Part shown: positions 7,887-16,594 of the stretch, one piece after another
Layout: every line of letters starts with the position of its first letter
How positions within the stretch are numbered: the stretch's first letter is position 1
From: Streptomyces ferrugineus
GTDB lineage: Bacteria > Actinomycetota > Actinomycetes > Streptomycetales > Streptomycetaceae
Length of the DNA: 64,000 nt
Reading direction: 5' to 3'
Assembly (NCBI RefSeq): GCF_015160855.1
Contig: NZ_CP063373.1
Span: 3,038,001 to 3,102,000 of the forward strand
Notes under the pieces: generated by a model
The model's input: only the letters and a program-made list of their open reading frames with translations
What the model was told of the DNA's origin: nothing
Databases searched by the model: none
Translations under genes and position numbers: made by a program

Positions 7887-9293
7887 ATGCTGACCATCCT
7901 TGGCTTCGCCATGATCGCGACCTTCCTGGTCCTGATCATGATGAAGAAGATGTCGCCGATCGCGGCGCTCGTGCTGATTCCGGCACTGTTCTGCGTGTTC
8001 GTCGGAAAGGGCGCCAAGCTCGGCGACTACGTCATCGACGGCGTCACCAGCCTCGCCCCCACCGCGGCGATGCTCATGTTCGCGATCGTCTACTTCGGAG
8101 TGATGATCGACGTCGGCCTCTTCGACCCGATCGTCCGAGGCATCCTGAAGTTCTGCAAGGCCGACCCGATGCGGATCGTCGTCGGCACGGCGATCCTCGC
8201 CGCGATCGTCTCCCTCGACGGCGACGGCTCCACCACCTTCATGATCACCGTCTCGGCGATGTACCCGCTGTACAAGCGCCTGAAGATGAGCCTGGTCGTG
8301 ATGACCGGTGTCGCCGCCATGGCCAACGGCGTGATGAACACCCTGCCGTGGGGCGGCCCGACCGCCCGTGCCGCCACCGCGCTCAAGCTCGACGCCAGCG
8401 ACATCTTCGTCCCGATGATCCCGGCTCTGCTCGTCGGCCTGCTGGGCGTCTTCGTCCTGTCGTACTTCCTCGGTCTGCGCGAGCGCAGGCGCCTGGGTGT
8501 GCTCACGCTGGACGAGGCCCTGGTGGAGGAGAAGGAGACCGAGACGGTCCTGGTGGGCGCCGGTTCCGGCGACGGCGACTCCGGCAAGCGCAAGGCCACC
8601 GGCGGCGCCGGCTCCGGTACCGACGCCGAGGACGAGGAGGAGGACGAGCGCTTCCAGGCCCTCGACCCGAACCGGCCCACCCTGCGCCCCAAGCTCTACT
8701 GGTTCAACGCGCTGCTCACGGTCGCCCTGCTCACCGCCATGATCATGGAGTGGCTGCCGATCCCGGTGCTGTTCCTGCTCGGCGCCGCGCTCGCGCTCAC
8801 CGTGAACTTCCCGCACATCCCCGACCAGAAGGCCCGCCTCGCCGCCCACGCCGACAACGTCCTGAACGTCTCCGGCATGGTCTTCGCCGCCGCCGTCTTC
8901 ACCGGCGTCCTCCAGGGCACCGGCATGGTCGACCACATGGCCAGGTGGATGGTGGACGTCATCCCCGAGGCCATGGGCCCGCACATGGCCCTGGTCACCG
9001 GTCTGCTGAGCCTTCCGCTCACCTACTTCATGTCCAACGACGGCTTCTACTTCGGCGTCCTGCCGGTCCTCGCCGAGGCGGGCGCGGCGCACGGCGTCAC
9101 CCCGCTGGAGATGGCCCGCGCCTCCCTGGTCGGCCAGCCGCTGCACATGTCGAGCCCGCTCGTCCCGGCCGTGTACGTCCTGGTCGGCATGGCCAAGGTG
9201 GAGTTCGGCGACCACACCAGGTTCGTGGTGAAGTGGGCCGCGCTCACCTGTCTGGTGATCCTCGCCGCGGGCATCCTCTTCGGCATCATCTGA
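7887..9293 (+). CDS. CitMHS family citrate-metal:proton symporter
   Basis: A 468-aa integral membrane protein. About 11-12 hydrophobic segments are arranged in two halves. Between them (about residues 195-265) is a charged cytoplasmic loop rich in Glu, Asp and Gly. Family-typical tracts are SLDGDGSTTFMITVSAMYP, NTLPWGGPTARAA and TYFMSNDGFYFGVLPVLAE. CitMHS proteins take up citrate complexed with Mg2+ or Ca2+. No citrate two-component system is adjacent. The ribosome site is weak. An MFS gene follows 48 bp downstream. Confidence 0.92.
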   Translation: MLTILGFAMIATFLVLIMMKKMSPIAALVLIPALFCVFVGKGAKLGDYVIDGVTSLAPTAAMLMFAIVYFGVMIDVGLFDPIVRGILKFCKADPMRIVVGTAILAAIVSLDGDGSTTFMITVSAMYPLYKRLKMSLVVMTGVAAMANGVMNTLPWGGPTARAATALKLDASDIFVPMIPALLVGLLGVFVLSYFLGLRERRRLGVLTLDEALVEEKETETVLVGAGSGDGDSGKRKATGGAGSGTDAEDEEEDERFQALDPNRPTLRPKLYWFNALLTVALLTAMIMEWLPIPVLFLLGAALALTVNFPHIPDQKARLAAHADNVLNVSGMVFAAAVFTGVLQGTGMVDHMARWMVDVIPEAMGPHMALVTGLLSLPLTYFMSNDGFYFGVLPVLAEAGAAHGVTPLEMARASLVGQPLHMSSPLVPAVYVLVGMAKVEFGDHTRFVVKWAALTCLVILAAGILFGII

Positions 9294-9341
9294 GGCAGCG
9301 GAATCGTCCGCGCCACAAGCACCGTTCAGGAGGACTCGTCC

Positions 9342-10580
9342 ATGGCGCCCGCTGGGAACCGCGGCTGGCTGCTCCGCCTCGTCATCGCCTTCAGCTTCGC
9401 GCAGGGGGCGGTGTCGATGGCGCGGCCCGCCGTGTCCTACCGGGCCCTCGCGCTGGGCGCCGACGAGCGGGCGATCGGCGTGATCGCCGGGGTCTACGCC
9501 CTGCTTCCGCTGTTCGTCGCCGTCCCGCTCGGCCGCCGCACCGACCACGGCCGCTGTGCTCCGCTGCTGCCGGTCGGCGTCGTCCTCATCTCCGGCGGTT
9601 GCGCGCTGAGCGGCCTCGCGAACTCCCTGTGGGCGATGGCCGTCTGGAGCGGGGTGATGGGCCTGGGCCACCTCTGCTTCGTCATCGGCGCCCAGTCGCT
9701 GGTCGCCCGCCAGTCCGCCCCGCACGAACAGGACCGCAACTTCGGCCACTTCACCATCGGCGCCTCCCTCGGCCAGCTCGTCGGCCCGATCGCGGCGGGC
9801 GGCCTGATCGGCGGCCGGGACATGGCGGGCAGCAGCGCACTGGCCCTGCTGGTGGCCGGCGCGGGCGGCGCGGCGGCGCTCACCTCGCTGTGGCGCATAG
9901 AGAGCCGTACGACGGCCAGGTCCCGTCAAGAGCGGGGCGCACGCGTCCCCGTCCAGCGCATACTGCGCACCCGCGGCGTGCCCGCCGGCATCTTCATCAG
10001 CCTCGCGGTGCTGTCCGCGACCGACATCCTCACCGCCTATCTCCCGGTGGTCGGCGAACACCGCGGCATCGCGCCGACCGTGATCGGCCTCCTGCTGAGC
10101 CTGCGCGCCGCGGCCACCATCGCGTGCCGCCTGGTCCTGACGCCCCTGCTGCGGCTGCTCGGCCGCACCCTGCTGCTGACGGTGACCTGTCTGCTGGCCG
10201 CCCTGCTGTGCGCGGGCATCGCGCTGCAGGTGCCGGTGTGGGCGCTCGCCGTGATGCTGGCGGCGCTCGGGTTCTGCCTCGGCGTCGGCCAGCCGCTGTC
10301 CATGACGACGGTCGTCCAGGCGGCCCCCGACGGCGCCCGCTCCACCGCCCTCGCCCTGCGGCTGACCGGCAACCGGCTCGGCCAGGTCGCCGCGCCGGCG
10401 TCGGCGGGCCTGGTCGCGGGCCTCGCGGGGGTGGCCGCGCCGTTCGTGATGCTGGGCGCGCTGTTGCTGCTGTCGGCGGGCACGGCGCTGCGGGCGCCGA
10501 AGGGCCCGGCGGGGGAGCCGGGCCAGACCGGTGCGCCACGCGGGGGCAGGGCGATCTTGCGGCGAAAGAGTGGTATCTGA
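9342..10580 (+). CDS. MFS transporter
   Basis: A 412-aa, 12-helix major facilitator. The loop between helices 2 and 3 has the family signature PLGRRTDHGRCAP. AGGAGG lies 8 nt before ATG 9342. It follows the CitMHS gene closely and is probably co-transcribed. The substrate is not evident. The layout (antiporter-like, no binding domain) suits efflux of a small organic molecule. Confidence 0.88.
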   Translation: MAPAGNRGWLLRLVIAFSFAQGAVSMARPAVSYRALALGADERAIGVIAGVYALLPLFVAVPLGRRTDHGRCAPLLPVGVVLISGGCALSGLANSLWAMAVWSGVMGLGHLCFVIGAQSLVARQSAPHEQDRNFGHFTIGASLGQLVGPIAAGGLIGGRDMAGSSALALLVAGAGGAAALTSLWRIESRTTARSRQERGARVPVQRILRTRGVPAGIFISLAVLSATDILTAYLPVVGEHRGIAPTVIGLLLSLRAAATIACRLVLTPLLRLLGRTLLLTVTCLLAALLCAGIALQVPVWALAVMLAALGFCLGVGQPLSMTTVVQAAPDGARSTALALRLTGNRLGQVAAPASAGLVAGLAGVAAPFVMLGALLLLSAGTALRAPKGPAGEPGQTGAPRGGRAILRRKSGI

Positions 10581-10628
10581 TGGGCCATTGGGCGCTGCGC
10601 CCACGATTCGGCGGGCGCATGTGAAAGA

Positions 10629-10669
10629 GAGTCAGACGAAGAGCGATTTGTACGAAAATCGTCTGACTC
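10629..10669 (+). promoter_or_regulatory. Inverted repeat directly upstream of the secreted-protein RBS
   Basis: GAGTCAGACGA (10629-10639) and TCGTCTGACTC (10659-10669) are perfect 11-bp inverted repeats. The loop itself can pair (CGATTT with AAAATCG). The right arm abuts the GGAGG ribosome site (10670-10674) of the gene at 10681. In RNA this would place a strong hairpin against the ribosome site; in DNA it could be an operator. It is notably AT-rich for this genome. Confidence 0.6.
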
Positions 10670-10680
10670 GGAGGATTCGC

Positions 10681-11286
10681 ATGCCCACCACGCCTCTTCC
10701 ACGCCGCGCCGCGCGCCTCGCCGCCGTCGCGGCGCTCACCGCCGCGCTGACTCCGATCTCCGGAACGCCGACGGCGGGAGCCGCGCCGATGGCCCCCGGC
10801 GACAACGGCACCCTCAAGGTCCACACGGCACCGTGGGACGGGGTCGCGCGCACGCCGTACGGGGACGCGATCGACGAGCCGAGGGTCTGCCGGTTCTACC
10901 TCGACGCGGCCAACTTCGAGACCGTCACGGCCGTCACCTGGAACATCGCGACCCAGCCCCCGGTGCCGGGCGGAGCCACGCTGCGCGGGACCCTCAACCT
11001 CGCGGGCGGCGTCGGCCACACCGAGGACCTGAACCTGCCGGACGGCCAGTACCGGCTGACGTGGACGTTCCCGGGCATGACGGGCGCCGAGCGGCAGAAG
11101 GACTTCACGGTCGACTGCCGGGCCTCGATGTCGACGCCCACCCCGCAGGGCGGTCCGCCGGCCGGTGGCGGTGGCATCGCCCGTGGTGAGGCCTTCACCA
11201 CGGTCGCCGGCGCGGGCGTCGTGGGTCTGGCCGCGGTGGGCGGGGTGATGTGGTTCCGGCTCCGTCGCCGGTCGCATGGCGCGTAG
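10681..11286 (+). CDS. Secreted protein with C-terminal membrane anchor, partner of the sortase
   Basis: A 201-aa protein. A signal peptide (about residues 1-35, ending TAGAAP) precedes an extracellular domain with two cysteines (CRFYLD and FTVDC), a Pro/Gly-rich linker and a C-terminal helix (about 165-190). The basic tail RLRRRSHGA completes a sorting-signal-like end, but no LPxTG-type pentapeptide is seen before the helix. The last 11 bp overlap the class F sortase gene, so the two are co-translated and likely act together at the cell surface. GGAGG is placed well for ATG 10681. Confidence 0.8.
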   Translation: MPTTPLPRRAARLAAVAALTAALTPISGTPTAGAAPMAPGDNGTLKVHTAPWDGVARTPYGDAIDEPRVCRFYLDAANFETVTAVTWNIATQPPVPGGATLRGTLNLAGGVGHTEDLNLPDGQYRLTWTFPGMTGAERQKDFTVDCRASMSTPTPQGGPPAGGGGIARGEAFTTVAGAGVVGLAAVGGVMWFRLRRRSHGA

Positions 11287-12154
11287 AAGGCGGCGCAGGC
11301 CCTGGTACCGCAGGCGCGCCTACCGCCTGGCGAGGACGGCCGTACTGGCCGTCTCGCTGGTGGTGGTCGGCGTCCGGTGCAACCACGCGGCGCCCGGAGC
11401 CGGTACGGCCGCTCCGGGCTCCGCGGAGGCCTCCGAGGTCCGAGCCGCCGGCACCGGATCCGGTGCCGGCGGGGCGGGCGCCGACTCCCGCCCCGGCACG
11501 GGCGCACCGCCGGCCGACGCGCCCGAGACGACCCCCGCACCCCCCGCGACTCCCGGCGGCACGGCCGGGACCACCGCCCCGGCGAGCACCCCCGCCCCAC
11601 CCTCACCGTCCCCGTCGCCCCAACCCGCCCGCACCGGCAAGGCCGCCAAGCGCCCCGGCGGCCCCCGCCCGCTGCCCCGCTCCCGGGCGACCCGCCTCGT
11701 CGTCCCCTACGTCAGCATCGACGCCCCGGTGACCGACCTGCGCCTCGACAGCGAGCGGCGCCTGCCCGCGCCCCCGGAGGACGAGCCCAACCTGGTCGGC
11801 TGGTTCGCGGACGGGCCCTCTCCCGGTGAGCCGGGCACGGCCATCGCCGTGGGGCACCTCGACACCGACACCGGCCCCGCCGTCTTCGGCGGCCTCGGCG
11901 AACTCAAGCGCGGCAAGCGCATCGAGGTCCGGCGCGCCGACGGACGGACCGCCGTCTACTCGGTCGACGCCATCAAGACGTACGAGAAGGACAAGTTCCC
12001 CAACCGCGAGGTGTACGGCGCCCGGTCCCGTCCGGAGCTGCGGCTGATCACCTGTGGCGGCAACTACAACCGCAAGACCGGCTACACGGGCAACGTCGTC
12101 GTCTACGCCCATCTCACCGCGACCCGTGAGCCGAAGGGCGCCGGCCGTCGCTGA
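11276..12154 (+). CDS. Class F sortase
   Basis: A 292-aa protein. The very basic N-terminus (MARRRRRRPWYRRR) and a signal anchor (about 18-34) are followed by a low-complexity Ala/Pro/Thr/Gly spacer to about residue 135. The sortase fold then carries the catalytic triad H194 (VGHLDT), C260 (LITCGG) and R266 (NYNRKTGY). Class F sortases are membrane enzymes that transfer or trim surface proteins in actinobacteria. The start lies inside the preceding secreted-protein gene. No other sortase substrate is adjacent. Confidence 0.92.
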   Translation: MARRRRRRPWYRRRAYRLARTAVLAVSLVVVGVRCNHAAPGAGTAAPGSAEASEVRAAGTGSGAGGAGADSRPGTGAPPADAPETTPAPPATPGGTAGTTAPASTPAPPSPSPSPQPARTGKAAKRPGGPRPLPRSRATRLVVPYVSIDAPVTDLRLDSERRLPAPPEDEPNLVGWFADGPSPGEPGTAIAVGHLDTDTGPAVFGGLGELKRGKRIEVRRADGRTAVYSVDAIKTYEKDKFPNREVYGARSRPELRLITCGGNYNRKTGYTGNVVVYAHLTATREPKGAGRR

Positions 12155-12388
12155 ATCCGGCCGTCCGTTTGTCCGCCTCATGGACACCGGTGCCCGATTC
12201 GGCCCGATCCCTTCCCTCGGCCGCACACATTCCGTTAACTTCCGTGACTCACACGCCCCGTGCGACCCGCGCGAGGCGTTCGACCGCGGAGCACCGGGAT
12301 CCGTCCGGCGGACGCGCGTGCCGGACCCTGCGTACCCGGCATGCCGGACGGGCCACGGCGCCTGAATGACCCCCCGGGGGCATCCGTC

Positions 12389-13726
12389 ATGACACGCGCC
12401 ATCTCCCTGCACGACGTGAGCAAGTCCTACACCCGAGGAACCCGTGTCGTGGACCGGCTCTCGCTGGACATCGAGCCCGGCGAGTTCCTCGTCCTCCTCG
12501 GGCCCTCCGGCTGCGGCAAGTCCACCGTGCTCAGAATGATCGCCGGCCTGGAGGAGATCGACGAGGGCGAACTGCTGCTGGACGGCGAGTACGCCAACGA
12601 CCTGATGCCCGCCGACCGGCGCATCGCGATGGTCTTCCAGAACTTCGCCCTCTACCCGAACATGACCAGCCGCGACAACATCGGCTTCCCGCTGCGCATC
12701 GAGGCACCCGGCGAGGACCCGCGCCCGCGCGTGGACACCACCGCCCGCATGCTGGGCATCGAGGACCTCCTCGACCGATTCCCCGCCCAGCTCTCCGGCG
12801 GCGAACGCCAGCGCGTCGCCATGGGCCGGGCCATCGCCCGCCACCCCACCGCGTTCCTGATGGACGAGCCGCTGTCCAACCTCGACGCCAAGCTCCGGGG
12901 CCACCTGCGCGCCGAGATCTCCGCCCTCACCCGCGAACTGGGCGTCACCACGGTCTACGTCACCCATGACCAGGCCGAGGCGATGTCCCTCGGCGACCGG
13001 GTGGCCGTCCTGCGCGGCGGCGTCCTCCAGCAGGTCGGCGCGCCCCGCACGGTCTACGCGCTGCCCGCCAACGTCTTCGTCGCCGCCTTCATCGGGATCC
13101 CGCGCATCAACCTGCTGCGCGGTCTCGTACGCGCCCCGCTCGACGGCGCGATGACCATCAGCCTCGGCAAGCAGTACCTCCGGCTGCCCGAACCCCTGTG
13201 CCTGGACCACCAGTTGCTGCGGGTGCAGCAGGGGCGCGAGGTCATCGTGGGCCTGCGCTCGGAGGCGGTCCGCATCGCCGAGCCCGCCGCCGCCCGGCCC
13301 GGCGAGGTGCACATCACCGGCCTGGTCGAGCATGTGGAGTTCCAGGGCCACGAGGTCCTCGTCCACTTCAACACCGGCTCCCGGCCCGCCGTCGTACCCG
13401 ACCTGGAGGCCCCGCGCCCCGTCCCGCCGGTGCGGCGCCGCCGCCGTGACCCCGGCACGGTCCTCGACCGGCTCCGCACCCGCGCGGGCACCCTGCGCGC
13501 CGGGCCGGTGGTGACGCTGGAGCACCCGGCCGACCCCGACCCCGACCCGGCACCGCCCGACGGCCGCCTCCCCGGCGACCTCATCGTCCGCACCACGCCC
13601 GACATCGACCTCCGGCACGGCATGCAGGTCCCCCTGCTCGTCGACATCGCCCACCTGTACGTCTTCGACCAGCACGGGGAACGCATCTGCCCGGCGCCGG
13701 ACCGGCTGCCGGATCTGGAGGAGTGA
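12389..13726 (+). CDS. ABC transporter ATP-binding protein, MalK/UgpC type, without adjacent permeases
   Basis: A 445-aa ATPase. Walker A GPSGCGKST is at residues 38-46, the signature LSGGERQR and Walker B FLMDEP follow, and the switch histidine is in VTHDQAEA. The C-terminal half (from about 245) fits a TOBE/OB regulatory region as in sugar-import ATPases, but is interrupted by a basic and Pro/Asp-rich insert (RRRRRDPG; DPDPDPAPP). ATG 12389 is chosen because the family start aligns there. No solute-binding protein or permease is nearby, so it may energise importers encoded elsewhere, as MsiK does. Confidence 0.88.
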   Translation: MTRAISLHDVSKSYTRGTRVVDRLSLDIEPGEFLVLLGPSGCGKSTVLRMIAGLEEIDEGELLLDGEYANDLMPADRRIAMVFQNFALYPNMTSRDNIGFPLRIEAPGEDPRPRVDTTARMLGIEDLLDRFPAQLSGGERQRVAMGRAIARHPTAFLMDEPLSNLDAKLRGHLRAEISALTRELGVTTVYVTHDQAEAMSLGDRVAVLRGGVLQQVGAPRTVYALPANVFVAAFIGIPRINLLRGLVRAPLDGAMTISLGKQYLRLPEPLCLDHQLLRVQQGREVIVGLRSEAVRIAEPAAARPGEVHITGLVEHVEFQGHEVLVHFNTGSRPAVVPDLEAPRPVPPVRRRRRDPGTVLDRLRTRAGTLRAGPVVTLEHPADPDPDPAPPDGRLPGDLIVRTTPDIDLRHGMQVPLLVDIAHLYVFDQHGERICPAPDRLPDLEE

Positions 13727-13756
13727 CGGACGCTTCGCCGGGAGTGCCGCGATGGG

Positions 13757-13840
13757 CTGTCGAGCGTCTGCGGGTTCGTCGTGGCTGGTCGCGCCCACGC
13801 GGCGGAGCCGCAGATCGATACAGTCCCGCGCCCCTGAGGC
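13757..13840. repeat. Intergenic repeat resembling a dispersed Streptomyces sequence
   Basis: The tract around TCGTGGCTGGTCGCGCCCA and CGCGCCCCTGAGGCGC matches, from memory, a short sequence scattered in intergenic regions of many Streptomyces genomes. It lies in the 262-bp gap between the ABC ATPase and the aldehyde dehydrogenase, and nothing else is seen in that gap. Confirmation needs a genome-wide search. Confidence 0.45.
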
Positions 13841-13988
13841 GCTGCCGAACCGTCGGCCAGGACATGAGGGCGGACGACCGGGTATGGGGCGGCGTCTGAT
13901 GTCATGGGGGTGGCGTCTGGTGCGCAAAAACTATCGCCGCTAGTTTGTGTGTCGGACGACGAGACGGCCCCGCCCCGGAGGAAGCGTG

Positions 13989-15377
13989 ATGAAGGCACAC
14001 GACGGCATGTACATCGACGGCGCCTGGCGCCCCGCCGCGGGCCGGGATGTGATCGAGGTGGTGAACCCGGCCGACGAGCAGGTCATCGGCCGCGTCCCGG
14101 CCGGCACCGCGGCCGACGTCGACACCGCCGTACGCGCCGCCCGCACCGCCCTCCCGGGCTGGGCCGCGACCCCGCCCGCCGACCGGGCCGCGCGGCTGGC
14201 CGCCCTCCGGGACGTGCTGGTGGCCCGCAAGGACGAGATCGCCGAGACGGTCACCGCCGAGCTCGGCTCGCCGCTGAAGTTCTCCGAGGGGGTGCACGCG
14301 GGCGTGCCGATCGCGGTCTCGGGCTCGTACGCCGAACTGGCGGCGACCTGCTCCTTCGAGGAGAAGGCCGGCAACTCCACCGTGTACCTCGAGCCCATCG
14401 GCGTGGTCGGCGCGATCACGCCCTGGAACTACCCGCTCCACCAGATCGTCGCCAAGGTCGCCCCGGCGCTCGCGGCCGGCTGCACGGTCGTACTGAAGCC
14501 CGCCGAGGACACCCCGCTGGTCGCCCAGCTCTTCGCCGAGGCGGTCCACGAGGCCGGCCTCCCCGCGGGCGTCTTCAACCTGGTCACCGGCCGCGGACCG
14601 GTCGCGGGCCAGGCGCTCGCCGAGCACCCGGGCGTCGACCTGGTCTCCTTCACCGGCTCCACGGCCGTCGGCCGGCAGATCGGCGCGGTGGCCGGCGCGG
14701 CCGTCAAGAAGGTCGCCCTGGAGCTGGGTGGCAAGTCCGCCAACGTCATCCTGCCGAGCGCCGACCTGGCCAAGGCGGTCAACGTCGGCGTCGCCAACGT
14801 CATGTCCAACTCGGGCCAGACGTGCAGCGCCTGGACGCGGATGCTGGTCCACCGCGACCAGTACGACGAGGCCGTGGAGCTGGCGGCGGCCGCCGCCGCG
14901 AAGTACGGCGAGCGCATCGGACCGGTGGTCAGCGCCAAGCAGCAGGCGCGGGTGCTCGGCTACATCGAGAAGGGCGTCGCCGAGGGCGCCCGGCTGGTCG
15001 CGGGCGGCACCGAACCGCCGCGCGAGCGGGGCTACTTCGTCAGCCCGACCGTCTTCGCCGACGTGACCCCCGAGATGACCATCGCGCAGGAGGAGATCTT
15101 CGGGCCGGTCCTGTCGATCCTGAAGTACGAGGACGAGGAGGACGCCCTGCGCATCGCCAACGGCACCGTCTACGGCCTCGCGGGCGCGGTCTGGGCGGGC
15201 GACGAGGCGGAGGCGGTGGCCTTCGCGCGCCGTATGGACACCGGGCAGGTCGACATCAACGGCGGCCGCTTCAACCCGCTGGCCCCCTTCGGCGGCTACA
15301 AGCAGTCGGGCGTCGGTCGTGAGCTCGGCTCGCACGGCCTGACCGAGTACCTCCAGACCAAGTCCCTCCAGTTCTGA
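13989..15377 (+). CDS. NAD(P)-dependent aldehyde dehydrogenase
   Basis: A 462-aa enzyme of the ALDH superfamily oxidising an aldehyde to its acid. The N-terminal Rossmann part has GAITPWNYPLHQI and FTGSTAVGRQI. Catalytic E245 lies in LELGGKS and the nucleophile C279 in SGQTCSAW. GGAGGAAG lies just upstream of ATG 13989. It is followed after 11 bp by an alcohol dehydrogenase, so the pair probably oxidises one alcohol in two steps. The substrate is unknown. Confidence 0.94.
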   Translation: MKAHDGMYIDGAWRPAAGRDVIEVVNPADEQVIGRVPAGTAADVDTAVRAARTALPGWAATPPADRAARLAALRDVLVARKDEIAETVTAELGSPLKFSEGVHAGVPIAVSGSYAELAATCSFEEKAGNSTVYLEPIGVVGAITPWNYPLHQIVAKVAPALAAGCTVVLKPAEDTPLVAQLFAEAVHEAGLPAGVFNLVTGRGPVAGQALAEHPGVDLVSFTGSTAVGRQIGAVAGAAVKKVALELGGKSANVILPSADLAKAVNVGVANVMSNSGQTCSAWTRMLVHRDQYDEAVELAAAAAAKYGERIGPVVSAKQQARVLGYIEKGVAEGARLVAGGTEPPRERGYFVSPTVFADVTPEMTIAQEEIFGPVLSILKYEDEEDALRIANGTVYGLAGAVWAGDEAEAVAFARRMDTGQVDINGGRFNPLAPFGGYKQSGVGRELGSHGLTEYLQTKSLQF

Positions 15378-15388
15378 GGAGCCCGCAC

Positions 15389-16468
15389 GTGGTTCGCGCT
15401 GCTGTCCTGACCGCCGTGGGCGCCCCGCTGGAGGTCACCGACGTCGAACTCCCCGACCCCGGCCCCGGCCAGGTCCGCGTCCGCCTCGCCGCCGCCGGCG
15501 TCTGCCATTCCGATCTGTCCCTGTCCGACGGCACCATGCGCGTCCCCGTCCCCGCGGTCCTGGGGCACGAGGGGGCGGGCACGGTGGTGGCCGTGGGGGA
15601 GGGGGTCGGCCAGGTCGCGCCGGGCGACGGCGTCGTCCTCAACTGGGCGCCGTCGTGCGGCAGTTGCCATGCCTGCGGACTCGGCGAGGTCTGGCTGTGC
15701 GCCAACGCCCTGAACGGCGCCGCCGACGTCTACGCCCGCACCGCGGCGGGCACCGACCTGCACCCCGGCCTGAACGTCGCCGCGTTCGCCGAGGAGACGG
15801 TCGTCCCGGCGTCCTGTGTGCTGCCGCTCCCGGACGGCGTCCCGCTCACCGACGCCGCCCTGCTGGGCTGCGCCGTCCTCACCGGCTACGGCGCCGTGCA
15901 CCACTCGGCGCGGGTCCGCGCGGGGGAGACGGTCGCGGTGTTCGGCGTCGGCGGCGTCGGTCTGGCCGCCCTGCAGTCGGCCCGGATCGCGGGCGCGGCG
16001 AAGATCGTCGCCGTCGACGTCTCCCCGGAGAAGGAGGAGCTGGCACGGGCGGCCGGCGCCACCGACTATGTGATCGCCTCCGACAACACCGCCCGCGAGA
16101 TCCGCGGCCTGACCGGCAGGCAGGGCGTGGACGTGGCCGTCGAGTGCGTGGGCCGCGCGACGACGATCCGCACGGCCTGGGACTCCACCCGGCGCGGCGG
16201 ACGCACCACGGTCGTCGGCATCGGCGGCAAGGACCAGCAGGTCACCTTCAACGCCCTGGAGATCTTCCACTGGGGCCGTACCCTCGCCGGCTGCGTCTAC
16301 GGCAACACCGACCCGGCGCGGGACGTGCCGGTCCTCGCCGAGCACGTACGGGCGGGCCGCCTGGACCTGGGCGCACTGGTGACGGAACGGATCGCGCTGG
16401 AGGGGATTCCGGCGGCGTTCGAGAACATGCTCGCGGGGAAGGGCGGCAGGGCACTGGTGGTGTTCTGA
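15389..16468 (+). CDS. Zinc-dependent alcohol dehydrogenase
   Basis: A 359-aa medium-chain dehydrogenase/reductase from GTG 15389 (GAGGAG upstream). Catalytic zinc ligands are C39 (CHSD), H60 and E61 (GHEGAG). The structural zinc site is C90, C93, C96 and C104. The cofactor motif FGVGGVGLAAL precedes an acidic VAVDVS, which suggests NAD. It is coupled to the upstream aldehyde dehydrogenase and probably makes that enzyme's aldehyde substrate. The overall form resembles class III-like or mycothiol/NAD alcohol dehydrogenases. Confidence 0.93.
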   Translation: MVRAAVLTAVGAPLEVTDVELPDPGPGQVRVRLAAAGVCHSDLSLSDGTMRVPVPAVLGHEGAGTVVAVGEGVGQVAPGDGVVLNWAPSCGSCHACGLGEVWLCANALNGAADVYARTAAGTDLHPGLNVAAFAEETVVPASCVLPLPDGVPLTDAALLGCAVLTGYGAVHHSARVRAGETVAVFGVGGVGLAALQSARIAGAAKIVAVDVSPEKEELARAAGATDYVIASDNTAREIRGLTGRQGVDVAVECVGRATTIRTAWDSTRRGGRTTVVGIGGKDQQVTFNALEIFHWGRTLAGCVYGNTDPARDVPVLAEHVRAGRLDLGALVTERIALEGIPAAFENMLAGKGGRALVVF

Positions 16469-16524
16469 GGTTCTGGTGTCGCCCGGGGCGCTCGGATGCC
16501 CCGGGCAATCTTCCCGTACAACCG

Positions 16525-16553
16525 TTGACGACATACCGTCCGGTCAGTACGTT
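16525..16553 (+). promoter_or_regulatory. Promoter with TetR-type operator before the MHS transporter
   Basis: TTGACG (16525-16530) and TACGTT (16548-16553) are separated by 17 bp and fit a housekeeping promoter. The spacer is an operator-like ACATACCGTCCGGTCAG (16531-16547). The same arrangement, with the operator filling the -35/-10 spacer, recurs at 40237. Repressor occupancy would exclude RNA polymerase directly. Confidence 0.6.
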
Positions 16554-16594
16554 CGCCGCCAACGTCCCCACCGCACCCATCGGAGTGTGCACGC

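Noticed and set aside
7860..10604. A 914-aa open frame on the minus strand
   Set aside because: It is antisense to the citrate transporter and MFS genes. Its composition (Asp, Arg, Gly, Ala and His rich, no hydrophobic core) is that of a shadow frame in high-GC DNA.
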